A stretch of DNA of 64,000 bases, taken from the NCBI GenBank assembly GCA_029570205.1, contig JAKQSI010000093.1, positions 1-64,000 of the forward strand, written 5' to 3'. A model generated the notes under the pieces. It saw nothing but the letters and a program-made list of their open reading frames with translations. It was not told the DNA's origin and did no database searches. Of the stretch, positions 27,716-36,736 are shown one piece after another. Within the stretch, counting starts at the first letter, position 1; each line of letters opens with the position of its first letter. The translations under genes were made by a program, and so were the position numbers. The stretch is from Candidatus Omnitrophota bacterium. GTDB taxonomy: Bacteria; Hinthialibacterota; Hinthialibacteria; Hinthialibacterales; JAKPRU01.

Positions 27716-29152
27716 ATGACTCTCCAGGAGCATCTCCAGGCTTTCGGTGAATGGTGGCAGCGAACACGATCCTTTCTTCGGCGTGGCCTTTGGGAGGATG
27801 AAAGCCCGGCGCCGGTCAAACCGGGCATTCGGGCATTCTTGCGGTTTATTGTCCTCGTATTCAGGGAGTTCAATCGGGACGATTGTCTCATGCGAGCCTC
27901 CGCTCTCACCTATATCTCTCTCCTTGCCATTGTGCCGATTCTGGCCATCATGTTCGCCGCGTCGCGTGGTTTCGGCTTGGATAACACAGACCAGTTGATT
28001 CAGAAACTGATCAGTTTGGGCCCGGCAGCGGAAAGCAGCGCCGGTGAATCCGCCGGGACTGTTATCCGGAACGGTTTCAGCGAATCCATCCAGGAGGCCG
28101 CTGGATTCATACAGGAAAGGGTGCAGAATATCGACTTCAAGGCCCTGGGAGTATTTGGTGTTTTGGGATCTCTTCTCACGGCTTTCCTGGCGATCGGAAG
28201 CGCGGAGGAAGCGTTCAACCGGATCTGGGGAGTCAGTCATGGTCGATCAATCTGGCGGCGATTCAGCGACTACCTGAGTGTGCTTATGCTCGGCCCTCTG
28301 CTGATTTACTTCTCCCTCCAGCAGAGCAGGGAAGTGGTCGGCCGCGTTGTGAAAAACGAATTCTTCAATGTGGAGATCCCGGCAAGTATCACAAATATCA
28401 GCCAGCCGATTCTGGCGCTGATTGCCGCTTCTCTGGCCTTCACATTCGTTTACATCTTTTTACCGAATACGCGCGTCAAGTTGCGGTATGCCCTGGCCGG
28501 CGGATTTCTTGGGGGAACGCTTTGGCAGTTTTCGCAATGGGTCTACGTGAAGTTTCAGGTCGGCGTCGCAAACTACAGCGCCCTGTATGGAACCTTATCG
28601 GCTCTCCCCATCTTTCTGGTGTGGATTTATCTGAGCTGGCTGATTCTTCTGTTTTGCGCAGAGGCAACCTTCTGCCTGGAGAATTACAAGCGACTGTCAC
28701 GGGAATTCCTCGATGTCAACCTCTCCATGAGAGATCGCGAATCCATCGCGTTGTGGATGACCGCCCGTGTCGCCGAATCCTACTACAGGAATTCTCCTCG
28801 CTGGAATGTTAAACGGTTCAGCGATGCCCTTCGGTTGCGCGATTCGGTTACCATGGAGGTTCTGCGACCTTTGCTGCAAAAAGAGATTCTCCTGGTCCTT
28901 GCAGATTCGGAACAATCCATCGTGCCGGGGCGAGACCCGTCTACCATTCGACTCTCCGAAATCCTGGATGCCATCGCGAAATTCGGCGATCAGATCCCGC
29001 CGGGAGGGGATGACTCACTCCTTCTCTCGGCAATCGACCACAGAAAACGGATGAAATATCTCGGCGAAAACCAGGCCGATACGACCGTGACCGAGTTTTT
29101 GCGGAGAACCTTCTCCGGAGGCGATGCCCGAGATCAGCGGGAGCCGGAATGA
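27716..29152 (+). CDS. yihY: YihY/BrkB-family inner-membrane protein
   Basis: 478 residues with AAGGAG upstream. The first roughly 310 residues form the YihY domain with six membrane segments: ASALTYISLLAIVPILAIM, VFGVLGSLLTAFLAIGSAEEAFN, YLSVLMLGPLLIYF and GGFLGGTLWQFSQW are family-like (quoted in parts). The last roughly 140 residues are a soluble winged-helix-like tail, common in long members. The family was once called RNase BN in error; its real function is unknown. Convergent with the YceI gene, whose end is four bases away. Confidence 0.9.
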   Translation: MTLQEHLQAFGEWWQRTRSFLRRGLWEDESPAPVKPGIRAFLRFIVLVFREFNRDDCLMRASALTYISLLAIVPILAIMFAASRGFGLDNTDQLIQKLISLGPAAESSAGESAGTVIRNGFSESIQEAAGFIQERVQNIDFKALGVFGVLGSLLTAFLAIGSAEEAFNRIWGVSHGRSIWRRFSDYLSVLMLGPLLIYFSLQQSREVVGRVVKNEFFNVEIPASITNISQPILALIAASLAFTFVYIFLPNTRVKLRYALAGGFLGGTLWQFSQWVYVKFQVGVANYSALYGTLSALPIFLVWIYLSWLILLFCAEATFCLENYKRLSREFLDVNLSMRDRESIALWMTARVAESYYRNSPRWNVKRFSDALRLRDSVTMEVLRPLLQKEILLVLADSEQSIVPGRDPSTIRLSEILDAIAKFGDQIPPGGDDSLLLSAIDHRKRMKYLGENQADTTVTEFLRRTFSGGDARDQREPE

Positions 29153-29156
29153 CCCG

Positions 29157-29906
29157 TCACAGCGATTCCGAATCGGAAGAACCTGTCGTCATATCAGGCG
29201 TCGCCGACTCGACGGTGGCTGATTCCATTGTCCCAGAACGAACCGATGGAGATGGAATCCGGTAACTCCAGAGAGGCGAGTCCGGCGAAACAATGCTTCC
29301 ACGCGCTAAAAGATGTGTGGTAATGACCGGCGTGGGACTGATCCGGGCCATCCAATGCGGTGGAATGACCATCCCGAAATCTCTTATATCGATCTCGAAC
29401 TCGCTGTCGATTCGCAGCCGCGCATCGGCATCTCCCAGATAGTGCGGAGGCATGTAACAAAGGGTTGCAGCAACCGAGATTTCATGGGTGATCCCACGGA
29501 TTTCAAGTACTCCCTTCGCTACCGCTTCCACCTCACGAGACACCCCAAACACAGTTTCATCGGATATCAATCGGTTGATCGTCAGACGCGCCAGCGGGTG
29601 ATACTCTGCGTTCAACCACTCCGGCGACCGGATGGTCTCATCCCGAACAGTGACCCCGGACCGAAACGAGCCTGTCTGGACCACCACTTCGCCCGATGCA
29701 GCCGAAATCAGCTGACTCGGCATTTTCAGAATTCCATTAACGGATCGTGTCCGGGCAATCAGCAACTCCGCCGGCGCATTCGACTCGAACACGACAATGT
29801 TCTCTTCCGGCTTCCAGCGATTGAAAACCACCCCCTGGGCCGAGACCGAGTTTGCAAGCATAAGCCATGCCGTTGCACAGATCAAACATTTCCAGAAATA
29901 TCGCAT
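29157..29906 (-). CDS. Secreted YceI-like protein
   Basis: 249 residues from ATG 29906 (a TTG five codons earlier is possible). A signal peptide ends near ANSVSAQG. The following 180 residues look like a YceI lipocalin-type beta-barrel: FESNAPAELLIARTRSVNG, then RDETIRSPEWLNAEYHPLA in the place of the family's RDxHLRSxDFFDxxxYP, then LEIRGITHEISV. YceI proteins bind isoprenoid or fatty chains in the periplasm. The last 45 residues are a Ser/Thr-rich tail of unknown use. It lies 25 bases after the esterase gene. Confidence 0.75.
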   Translation of the reverse strand: MRYFWKCLICATAWLMLANSVSAQGVVFNRWKPEENIVVFESNAPAELLIARTRSVNGILKMPSQLISAASGEVVVQTGSFRSGVTVRDETIRSPEWLNAEYHPLARLTINRLISDETVFGVSREVEAVAKGVLEIRGITHEISVAATLCYMPPHYLGDADARLRIDSEFEIDIRDFGMVIPPHWMARISPTPVITTHLLARGSIVSPDSPLWSYRIPSPSVRSGTMESATVESATPDMTTGSSDSESL

Positions 29907-29931
29907 TCGAGTCGAACCCAAAACGGATAGT

Positions 29932-31005
29932 TTATTTCCGGGTATCGCCTTTCAGGTGAAAATCCATCCACTCATAAGCGCGTTGCCGAACCGGATCGGG
30001 AAATCCGTGGCCGGAATTGTGCATAATGTTATCCACACAATTCCCTGCGCTGTATATCTTTTCATACACTTCGCGGACCCGATCCATGCACGGCACAACA
30101 CTTTTCGAATTCGGGAAAATCTCGTCATTGTACGCGGAGCAGTTGAGAAACGGCCGGGGCGCGATCAACGAAATCACCTCGTCGAAATCGAACGGTATTT
30201 TGCCGTCTTTGAGAAAGGGCCGCAGACGCGGTACAAAAACAAACCATTTTTCACGTGCCCAGCGAAACGGATTCGGATCATCCCGGATGGGAAGCGCTCC
30301 ACAGCTGGAAACAGCACACCGAATGCGTGAATCGTATGCCGCCAGGTAAACGCTCCCATATCCGCCATGGGAATGCCCGATTACCCCGATATGTTCTCGG
30401 TCGCACTCCGGGCGCGTGCAGAGATAATCGACGGCCCGCATGGATTCCCATACCATAATTCCCAACGCATTCCAATCCGGGTATTTCTTGTAAATCTCCT
30501 TTGTGTCAAAGGCCTCCAATCCCTGCCCGATCCGTTCCCCTGCCGTGATTCCGTCCGGCGCTAACACCACATACCCGCGCTCCACCAGGTGAAGTCCGAT
30601 CGACATGGATTCATTTCCGGTGAGTCCAACAACCTCCCCCTTTCCTTCCGTGACCGTTTGATGCAGCGCCACAACCGACGGAGCCGTTCCCTGAATCTCT
30701 TTGGGAATAAGCAAATACGCGGGAACCCGCTCGGTCGGGAGTGTGTTATAGGTCACTCGGATACGGCGATAGGTTCCCATGTCCTCTTCGCCTTCCACCT
30801 CGGCATCGAGGGGACAAACCTTTTCGGGAAACGGACCGAGAAAATCATCAAGAATCGCCCGAATCGCCGCCCGTTTCTGTTCCCACTGACCCACCGTGGT
30901 AATCGGTTCCTGATTCCCCGGCGGATTCAGTATCAGCAATGGATTTAATTCCTGCGCCCCCAGAGTGGACAACACAAACACACCGGCAAACAAAATCGGG
31001 CACAT
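29932..31005 (-). CDS. Secreted alpha/beta-hydrolase (acetyl-xylan or glucuronoyl esterase-like)
   Basis: 357 residues with AGGAGGACAG upstream and an N-terminal signal (ILFAGVFVLSTLGAQ). The nucleophile elbow is GVIGHSHGGYGS; the catalytic His lies in NSGHGFPDP near the C-terminus, and an acidic partner is likely in the NCSAYNDEIFPN region. The layout matches the long dienelactone-hydrolase/carbohydrate-esterase group, whose members remove acetyl or uronyl esters from plant polysaccharides. It precedes the YceI gene and is divergent from the amidohydrolase gene. Confidence 0.75.
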   Translation of the reverse strand: MCPILFAGVFVLSTLGAQELNPLLILNPPGNQEPITTVGQWEQKRAAIRAILDDFLGPFPEKVCPLDAEVEGEEDMGTYRRIRVTYNTLPTERVPAYLLIPKEIQGTAPSVVALHQTVTEGKGEVVGLTGNESMSIGLHLVERGYVVLAPDGITAGERIGQGLEAFDTKEIYKKYPDWNALGIMVWESMRAVDYLCTRPECDREHIGVIGHSHGGYGSVYLAAYDSRIRCAVSSCGALPIRDDPNPFRWAREKWFVFVPRLRPFLKDGKIPFDFDEVISLIAPRPFLNCSAYNDEIFPNSKSVVPCMDRVREVYEKIYSAGNCVDNIMHNSGHGFPDPVRQRAYEWMDFHLKGDTRK

Positions 31006-31359
31006 TATCTGTCCTCCTGACAGCAGAATCTTTGTCTATTGGTCTCCGTCCATCACACCACGCCGGCAGTCGGGGAAACAGCCTCCGCCGGCCATGTTAC
31101 CGACCGGGCGGCATTCGCGTTTCTCGGCATGGTCACCGGAGACCGGTGGATCGTGACCGTCGCATTGTAAATCATATTATCTGCAACCTTCTTGACAGCG
31201 ATCTCGGCATTGGGCTGCGGACGGATCGTGCCAGACTATTCGTTGCCGGTCCAGGTGAAGGCGCAGGAACCTTCGATATCGGGGGGTCTGACGCTCGACA
31301 GACGGATGGAGTTCGGGCTATGCTCATGGCGCAAGAAAACTCATCCCTGGAGAAACATG
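31006..31359. other. Divergent intergenic region
   Basis: 354 bases between the esterase (minus) and amidohydrolase (plus) starts, probably holding both promoters. A perfect TTGACA is present at about 31190 but no -10 box stands at the right distance. The amidohydrolase frame is open from 31192, but that part does not look like protein. No repeat or RNA structure was recognised. Confidence 0.4.
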
Positions 31360-32802
31360 ATGGAGACAGGCAGGCAGGAAATTAGCAGGCGCGCAACAAT
31401 CAAGGGAGCCGGTCTTTTCGGAGCGGCAGCGGTGTTGGGGGCAACCGGCACGGGAGCGGCTTCTCCCATCCCGTTCGGATCCACAAATACCTGGTCCGAG
31501 ATCGCCCGGAAAGTCGTTCAGACTCCGTTTGTCGATACACATGAGCATCTTCTCGAAGAGAAAACTCGTCTCAACGGGAAAAGTTCTCGCATCCAGGCTA
31601 ATGACTGGTCTTTTCTGCTCAGCCACTATCTTGACTCCGACCTGTTCTGCGCGGGAATGACCGAACAGGAAATGAACCGATTCAAGTCTGCCGAGACCGA
31701 TCCGATTGCCAAATGGAACATCCTGGAACCCTATTGGCCCGCAGTCCGAAACACCGGCTATGGTCAGGCGGTCTCCATTGCCTTCCAGCGACTTTATGAC
31801 GTGGATGAGCTGTCCGCCGAGACGGTGAGCAAAATCCAAAGCGCGTACGAGCAACTCATCCGGCCCGGATTCTATAAAAAAGTCCTTGTCGAAACGGCGA
31901 ACCTGGATTCCTGCCAGGTAAACTCTCTGGAAGGGAGCGCGTTCCAGGAGTCCGATCAGCCACTTCTGCTGATGCAGGATATCAGCTTTCTCGGAATGCA
32001 CATCGGACCGGAAATCGGCAACCTCAGCGGCCCCGCCGGAATCGACGTAAACGACCTGTCCGACTGGCACAAAGTCATTGACTGGTGGTTTGACAAGTAT
32101 GCCAAGTACGCCGTTGCGGTCAAATCTCAGGCCGCCTACGGGCGCGACATCGACTATGCGGATGTGCCCGCCGAACAGGCAGAACCCATTTTCAAGCGTA
32201 TCCTGAACGGCGAGAAACTCTCCAGGGAGGAAAGCAAACCCATGGAAGATCACCTTTTCTGGTATGCCGTCCGAAAAGCGACCGCCTGCAACCTGCCCGT
32301 GAAACTCCACACCGGGTATTACGCCGGGCACGGCGGAAGAATGCCGCTCTCACGCCTGATGAAAAATCCCGATTCCGCCGTAGATCTCTGCCGAATCGCG
32401 CCGGAAACCACATTCATTTTCATGCACATCGGCTATCCCTTCTACGAGGAGATGATCAGCGTCGCCAAGCATTATCCGAACGCTCACATCGACATGTGCT
32501 GGGCCTGGATTGTCAGCCCGTCTGCGAGCACGAACTTCCTGAAATCCTACCTGGGAGCGGCGCCGGCAAATAAAGTCCTGACATTTGGCGGCGACTACAT
32601 TCCGGTCGAGCCGGTGGTCGGTCATGCGGCAATCGCTCGTACAGGAGTGATCTGCGCGCTGGGTCAGCTGTGCGATGAGGGCTGGCTGGACCGGAAACGG
32701 GCGCTGGACCTGGTGGAACCGATCCTGTGCGGAAATGCACGACGCATTTTCCACCTGGATGAAAAGCGACGCTATCTCGAAAAGGTTCCCTGGAAAGCAT
32801 GA
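31360..32802 (+). CDS. Tat-exported amidohydrolase-superfamily protein (glucuronate-isomerase-like)
   Basis: 480 residues from ATG 31360 with CTGGAGAAAC upstream. The signal is SRRATIKGAGLFGAAAVLGA, a twin-arginine type. TPFVDTHEHLLEE carries the first His-x-His metal pair; KLHTGYYAGHGG, FIFMHIGYPFYEE and LTFGGDYIPVE supply the later His and Asp of the metal site. The arrangement resembles amidohydrolase_2 and uronate isomerase-type enzymes. As with the fucose-isomerase-like protein at 3528, export is unusual. It overlaps the PEGA membrane gene by four bases (ATGA). Substrate unknown. Confidence 0.75.
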   Translation: METGRQEISRRATIKGAGLFGAAAVLGATGTGAASPIPFGSTNTWSEIARKVVQTPFVDTHEHLLEEKTRLNGKSSRIQANDWSFLLSHYLDSDLFCAGMTEQEMNRFKSAETDPIAKWNILEPYWPAVRNTGYGQAVSIAFQRLYDVDELSAETVSKIQSAYEQLIRPGFYKKVLVETANLDSCQVNSLEGSAFQESDQPLLLMQDISFLGMHIGPEIGNLSGPAGIDVNDLSDWHKVIDWWFDKYAKYAVAVKSQAAYGRDIDYADVPAEQAEPIFKRILNGEKLSREESKPMEDHLFWYAVRKATACNLPVKLHTGYYAGHGGRMPLSRLMKNPDSAVDLCRIAPETTFIFMHIGYPFYEEMISVAKHYPNAHIDMCWAWIVSPSASTNFLKSYLGAAPANKVLTFGGDYIPVEPVVGHAAIARTGVICALGQLCDEGWLDRKRALDLVEPILCGNARRIFHLDEKRRYLEKVPWKA

Positions 32803-34349
32803 GGCTTTTTGGGACACATAGAAATGACAGGGCGGTTCGTGAGCAGCCCCGGCCCTGGACTGTTCTCCTGTCTCTGGCGCTCTCGCTTGCCGCGTTCTGG
32901 GTACTGTGGCAACTGCGCTCCTGGAATCTCTGGAACGGCGACGGGGAGTTTTGCTGCAAACAAACCGTCGGGCAAAGCACCTTCGCAATTACCTTATCGC
33001 GTTGTCCGCTTTCGCACCTGGAATACCGATACCTCTTTCGGATTCTGCGCCCGATCACGAATCTCTGGGTAGAGGATATCATCGCGCTTTCTTCCTGCAT
33101 GGCGGGTGTCGTCTACTTGTGGGCGACCGTTCTGCTTGCGCGACGTCTTTTCTCGCGAACAATCAACCGGGTTCTTCTGACAGCGTTCTGTTGTTCCTCC
33201 ATGGTTCTTCAGGTCTTCTGCGGACACATTGAGTTCTATCCCTGGACCTGCACCTTCATGATGATTTTTATTCTCTCAGGCTGGTTGTATCTAAACGGAA
33301 CATTTTCCATCTTCTGGCCGAGTTTCTTGCTGGTGCTGGCGACCGCGCTTCATTCCAGCGCGGTGTTCTACTTCCCCGGCATCCTGGCCCTGGAATGTTT
33401 CCGACAAGTGCGTGAATCGAAAAACCGGCCGCTTGTCGTGTTTCATTGTCTTCTCAGTCTCGGCCTCTTCGTCTGTGCGGCGCCGTTTCACCGTTACAGA
33501 GAGCAGTTCATCGCTTTCCTGTCGGTCTGTGCCATCCTCTGGATCGTTTGGGGAAAGGCCCCGGCGAAGATTCGGGAATGGCGACAGGGAATGGGGCCAT
33601 GGCTTCTGGCGCTCTCACCCTGGCTTCTCTACTTCTCAATCCGAACAGCGTTGGGATTCTACGCCGAACCGATCCTTCACCACATCGCCCCCGCCGGTGA
33701 GCCGTACGATCACGGTTCATTCCTGTATACGTTCTGGTCACGTGACCACTTGAAGGATAAATTGACTTTCCTTTGGTGGCTGGCGCCGTTTGCTATTCCG
33801 GTCGGTTTGCTCGTCTTGATCTCATTCGGTAAAGAATGCCTGAAAAACGGTTGGCTGGTTTTTCTGATTGTTCTCTCTGTGTGTGGGCTAATCTGGGGAA
33901 TCCTTTTCTATCCGCAGTTGCGGATTCGAGACTGGGACCTGTTTACCACAATAGCAATTCCTTTCAATCTTCTTGTGGGATATGGTGTACTGATTTTATG
34001 GAAACGAGGCCAGGTTTACCTGACATTTATGATACTGGCTCATCTGACTATCAGCATTCCGCTCATTATCGACAACGCGGATCTTCTCGTCGGACGGGGA
34101 TATGTCACACTGGAATGTGAAACACAGCCGGTGTCGGCAGAGGTGTATGTCCGGGGCTTGCCGATTGGATTTACCCCGCTGACAATGCAGAATATCCGGT
34201 CCGGCCGCGCGCGAATTGTACTCATCCCGCAAAGCCGGGACTACCTGTCTGTGCAGCGGCGATATAACCTGAAACCGGGAGAACACCTGCGGATCTCCGA
34301 AACATTACCCCCTCGCCCGCCGCGAACACCTGTGCAGAAACAGGAGTGA
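32799..34349 (+). CDS. Polytopic membrane protein with C-terminal PEGA domain
   Basis: 516 residues. About ten membrane segments occupy residues 20-430, in a pattern like lipid-linked glycosyltransferases of the PMT/ArnT type, but I cannot see the acidic DE pair these carry near the first loop. Residues about 435-500 form a PEGA-type beta-domain (LECETQPVSAEVYVRGLPIG, FTPLTM), usually surface-exposed. The Pro-rich C-terminus follows. It starts within the stop codon of the amidohydrolase gene, so translation is coupled. Function not assigned. Confidence 0.6.
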   Translation: MRLFGTHRNDRAVREQPRPWTVLLSLALSLAAFWVLWQLRSWNLWNGDGEFCCKQTVGQSTFAITLSRCPLSHLEYRYLFRILRPITNLWVEDIIALSSCMAGVVYLWATVLLARRLFSRTINRVLLTAFCCSSMVLQVFCGHIEFYPWTCTFMMIFILSGWLYLNGTFSIFWPSFLLVLATALHSSAVFYFPGILALECFRQVRESKNRPLVVFHCLLSLGLFVCAAPFHRYREQFIAFLSVCAILWIVWGKAPAKIREWRQGMGPWLLALSPWLLYFSIRTALGFYAEPILHHIAPAGEPYDHGSFLYTFWSRDHLKDKLTFLWWLAPFAIPVGLLVLISFGKECLKNGWLVFLIVLSVCGLIWGILFYPQLRIRDWDLFTTIAIPFNLLVGYGVLILWKRGQVYLTFMILAHLTISIPLIIDNADLLVGRGYVTLECETQPVSAEVYVRGLPIGFTPLTMQNIRSGRARIVLIPQSRDYLSVQRRYNLKPGEHLRISETLPPRPPRTPVQKQE

Positions 34350-34359
34350 ATAGACATCC

Positions 34360-35499
34360 ATGGCTCTAATTGATCTATGCAAGCATGAACAACGCTTAAA
34401 CGAATCCCGTCGTCGAGTCGAGACAGTCTCCCGTTTCGAGGAGGCGGATCGTGTACCGGTACAGATTACCGAGGCCGGTTCGTTTTACTGCTCCATGTTC
34501 GGAGTAGACATCCGCGACTACTATACCGATCTGGAAACACAAGTAGATGTTCAATCGCGTGGCTTGAAATGGCGTCTCGAAGAGTTGCAGGATGACCGTC
34601 CGGTAGCGAGCCTGTGTATGGATCTCGGTCCGGTCGGGGAGGCGATTGCTTTCGACTTGGATCTGGTGTTCCCGCCGGGGACCTCGCCGTGGATTATCCG
34701 TCCGCTCAAGACCCCGGAGGACATTCGCAAATGGACTCCCCCTGATCCGGCGACCAACCCGCGCATCGATTGGTTCTACCGCCGATTTGAGAAATTCCGA
34801 ACCATTGCGGAGAAAAAAGACATCGGTGTGCCGGTGGATCAGGCCTGCGCGGGAATCCATCCGCCTCTGTCTGCCGCGTGCGCGATTATGGACCCGGCAG
34901 ATTTTTATGTGTTGATGATAGAGGATCCACAGACCGCCGATCTGTTGCTCAAAAAATTATTCGATTTCTATTGCCGCCTGACCGATTGGCAGGATGAACG
35001 GCTGGGCACAAAAACCGTCCGCCTGGGGCTGTGTGATGATAATTCCTGCGCCATTTCCGATGACCTCTACCGGAAAATGGTCCTGCCGTACAACCTGGCG
35101 CTGTATGAACGTTACGGCACACAATACCGCCACCTTCACGCGGATGGTCCCAACGACCAGCATTTCAAAACATACTCCGAGATTATCCGGCTCGATGCCA
35201 TGGACATCGGCGGGTTCTCGGATTTGCGTGCCGCTGTCAGAGACATGAAAGGAAAGGTAGTGATTTACGGCGCGTTGAACAACCGGGATTTCTACGGACC
35301 GTTCAACGATCGTGCAAGAGCCATTGTTGATGACCAGCTGCAAACCGCCGGTCCGGGTGGCGGCTATGTCCTCGCCGTCGGCGGCGAAACCTACGCCGGT
35401 GTCCCCCCGCAGACCCTGATCGACCTGGTGCGATATGCAAAAGAGAGAGGAAGGTATCCGGTGCGTGAGGAGTTCGCTGAATCACCGGACACCATGTAG
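34360..35499 (+). CDS. Uroporphyrinogen decarboxylase (URO-D)-family protein
   Basis: 379 residues with CAGGAGTGAATAG upstream. The fold features of the URO-D/corrinoid methyltransferase family are visible: FEEADRVPVQITE at the N-terminus, DQACAGIHPPLSAAC, LYRKMVLPYNLALYERYG, HLHADGPNDQH and VIYGALNNRDFYGP. It lacks the YWLNR-type signature of true HemE, so haem synthesis is unlikely. Relatives act as methyltransferases on methylated compounds or sugars. It ends the plus-strand sugar group. Start ATG 34360 is the only good one. Confidence 0.75.
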   Translation: MALIDLCKHEQRLNESRRRVETVSRFEEADRVPVQITEAGSFYCSMFGVDIRDYYTDLETQVDVQSRGLKWRLEELQDDRPVASLCMDLGPVGEAIAFDLDLVFPPGTSPWIIRPLKTPEDIRKWTPPDPATNPRIDWFYRRFEKFRTIAEKKDIGVPVDQACAGIHPPLSAACAIMDPADFYVLMIEDPQTADLLLKKLFDFYCRLTDWQDERLGTKTVRLGLCDDNSCAISDDLYRKMVLPYNLALYERYGTQYRHLHADGPNDQHFKTYSEIIRLDAMDIGGFSDLRAAVRDMKGKVVIYGALNNRDFYGPFNDRARAIVDDQLQTAGPGGGYVLAVGGETYAGVPPQTLIDLVRYAKERGRYPVREEFAESPDTM

Positions 35500-35514
35500 G
35501 CAAAGAAGATCGAG

Positions 35515-35544
35515 TTGTTGAACATGGACGGATTGTGTTAGAAT
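35515..35544 (+). promoter_or_regulatory. Promoter for the toxin-antitoxin pair
   Basis: TTGTTG (35515-35520) and TAGAAT (35539-35544), spaced by 18 bases, precede the antitoxin ATG by about 30 bases. The -10 box equals that of the rplM promoter. I see no clear operator palindrome over it. Confidence 0.45.
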
Positions 35545-35573
35545 AGGGAGGTTACGGAAAGAGATGACGAAAA

Positions 35574-35786
35574 ATGAAACATTCAACGCTGGAAACCCCC
35601 GATATAGCGCTGGCTCTCGGCCAGTACCGAATGAGCGACGAAGCCATTCATGAACGCCTCGACAAATTGGCCGGATACTCCAAGGGCGCGACCCTCTCTC
35701 CCCAAGAACTGCGCGATGCTTTAGACAAGGAGCTGGGCGACAAGAGCCTCAGCGGAGAACTGCGGAAATTGCGCGACGAGGAATGA
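35574..35786 (+). CDS. Antitoxin-like small protein
   Basis: 70 residues, acidic and helical (MSDEAIHERLDKLAGYSKGA, LRDALDKELGDKSL). It does not show a clear DNA-binding motif. It is called an antitoxin because of size, composition and position: it ends seven bases before a PIN-domain toxin frame. The toxin gene carries an internal stop, so this half may be the surviving functional part. The family is not one I recognise by name. Confidence 0.6.
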   Translation: MKHSTLETPDIALALGQYRMSDEAIHERLDKLAGYSKGATLSPQELRDALDKELGDKSLSGELRKLRDEE

Positions 35787-35792
35787 TGCATC

Positions 35793-36287
35793 ATGCGATT
35801 GTATTACCTGGACACATCCGCGTTGTTGAAGAGATATAAGTCCGAACCCGGATCTGACAATATTTACGATCTGTTCGCATCTTGCGGATCTCTGCCAAAG
35901 AGGCTCTTGACAAGCCTTTTCACCATTGTTGAAATGACGTCCGTTTCCGACCGTTTCGCCAGGCAGAGGGTACTTTCGAAGACCTTCTAAGAAGAATTGC
36001 TCCGCACCTTTGCAACGGATGCGCGGGAATCCATTCATTTCGTATCCATGGTTGACAGCATTGTTCTTGCTGCAGCGGATTTTGTGCGAAGGTATTCTCT
36101 GCGACCGGGCGATGCCCTGCACCTTGCGGCCTTAGAGCGTGCCCGCGAATCGGTGAGCGGTTATGATCTCGATATTGTGTTTGTCGTATCGGACAACTCT
36201 CTTTGTCAAGCGGCAATCGAAGAAGGCTTCACTGTCGCCAATCCGCAAGATGCAACGAGAAAGGAGTGGAAGGAGTTTCTTGGATAA
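35793..36287 (+). pseudogene. PIN-domain (VapC-like) toxin gene interrupted by an in-frame TAA
   Basis: One frame from ATG 35793 to TAA 36285-36287 would give about 164 residues, but codon 66 is TAA (35988-35990). Both halves are clearly PIN: MRLYYLDTSALLKRY with the first Asp and an acidic residue in TIVEMTSV before the stop; then GDALHLAALERA and FVVSDNSLCQAA with the later Asp residues after it. GAGGAATG upstream is a good ribosome site. VapC-type proteins cleave RNA. The single nonsense change, with the rest intact, suggests recent inactivation, or read-through or re-initiation (no ATG just after the stop). Confidence 0.85.
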
Positions 36288-36413
36288 TCTCTTGCCCTCT
36301 GGATTCAGAATCGACACGGACAGTACAAAACCTTCTGCGAGAAATGGAAGGTGAGGGAGTTCTATTTGTTCGGATCGGTACTGCGGGACGACGGCGGCGG
36401 AAAGAAATCCTGA
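36288..36413 (+). pseudogene. MNT-type nucleotidyltransferase stub
   Basis: Immediately after the PIN stop, a 41-codon frame without a start ends in FCEKWKVREFYLFGSVLRDD. This matches the N-terminus of minimal nucleotidyltransferases (LFGSxxR before the catalytic DxD), partners in MNT-HEPN toxin-antitoxin pairs. It is cut off before the DxD and closed by TGA at 36411-36413. It is a remnant of a second toxin-antitoxin gene. Confidence 0.6.
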
Positions 36414-36477
36414 ATACCCGGAGGCTGATCTGTGCCGTCGCGTAAGAAGAACGATTTTGCGTAGTTGTGAGATACCT

Positions 36478-36630
36478 GACAATAAAGCGACAACGGCTCA
36501 AGCGGCGCCCGTTCTCGTCGTTGTGCCTGCGAAACGTTGTCCAAAATACCCGGCAACGACACGCTGCATTCTGCTATATTCCTAGTAATGACAGGTAGTT
36601 ACACGTTTTTGTTAAAGGAACTTCGAATTA
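36478..36630. repeat. Dispersed repeat, copy 1
   Basis: About 153 bases match 62911-63064 at roughly 79% identity (32 mismatches and one gap by my count). The best part is TCTAGTAATGACA to GTTAAAGGAACTTC at the right end. On the minus strand both copies keep an open frame beginning after a shared TAA, with differences that are often silent. See the repeat finding. Confidence 0.8.
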
Positions 36631-36736
36631 ATAATGACATTGGGTCAGCCGGGGGGTGACCGGTGAGAAAGCCCAAGCTGGAGCCGACGTGAAACCCGGG
36701 CAAAATGCGCCCATCCCGAACGCAACCCCCCTTGTA

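Noticed and set aside
30939-31385. Plus-strand frame of 148 codons before the amidohydrolase
   Set aside because: It overlaps the esterase start and the amidohydrolase start in another frame, with no motif and a low-quality composition.
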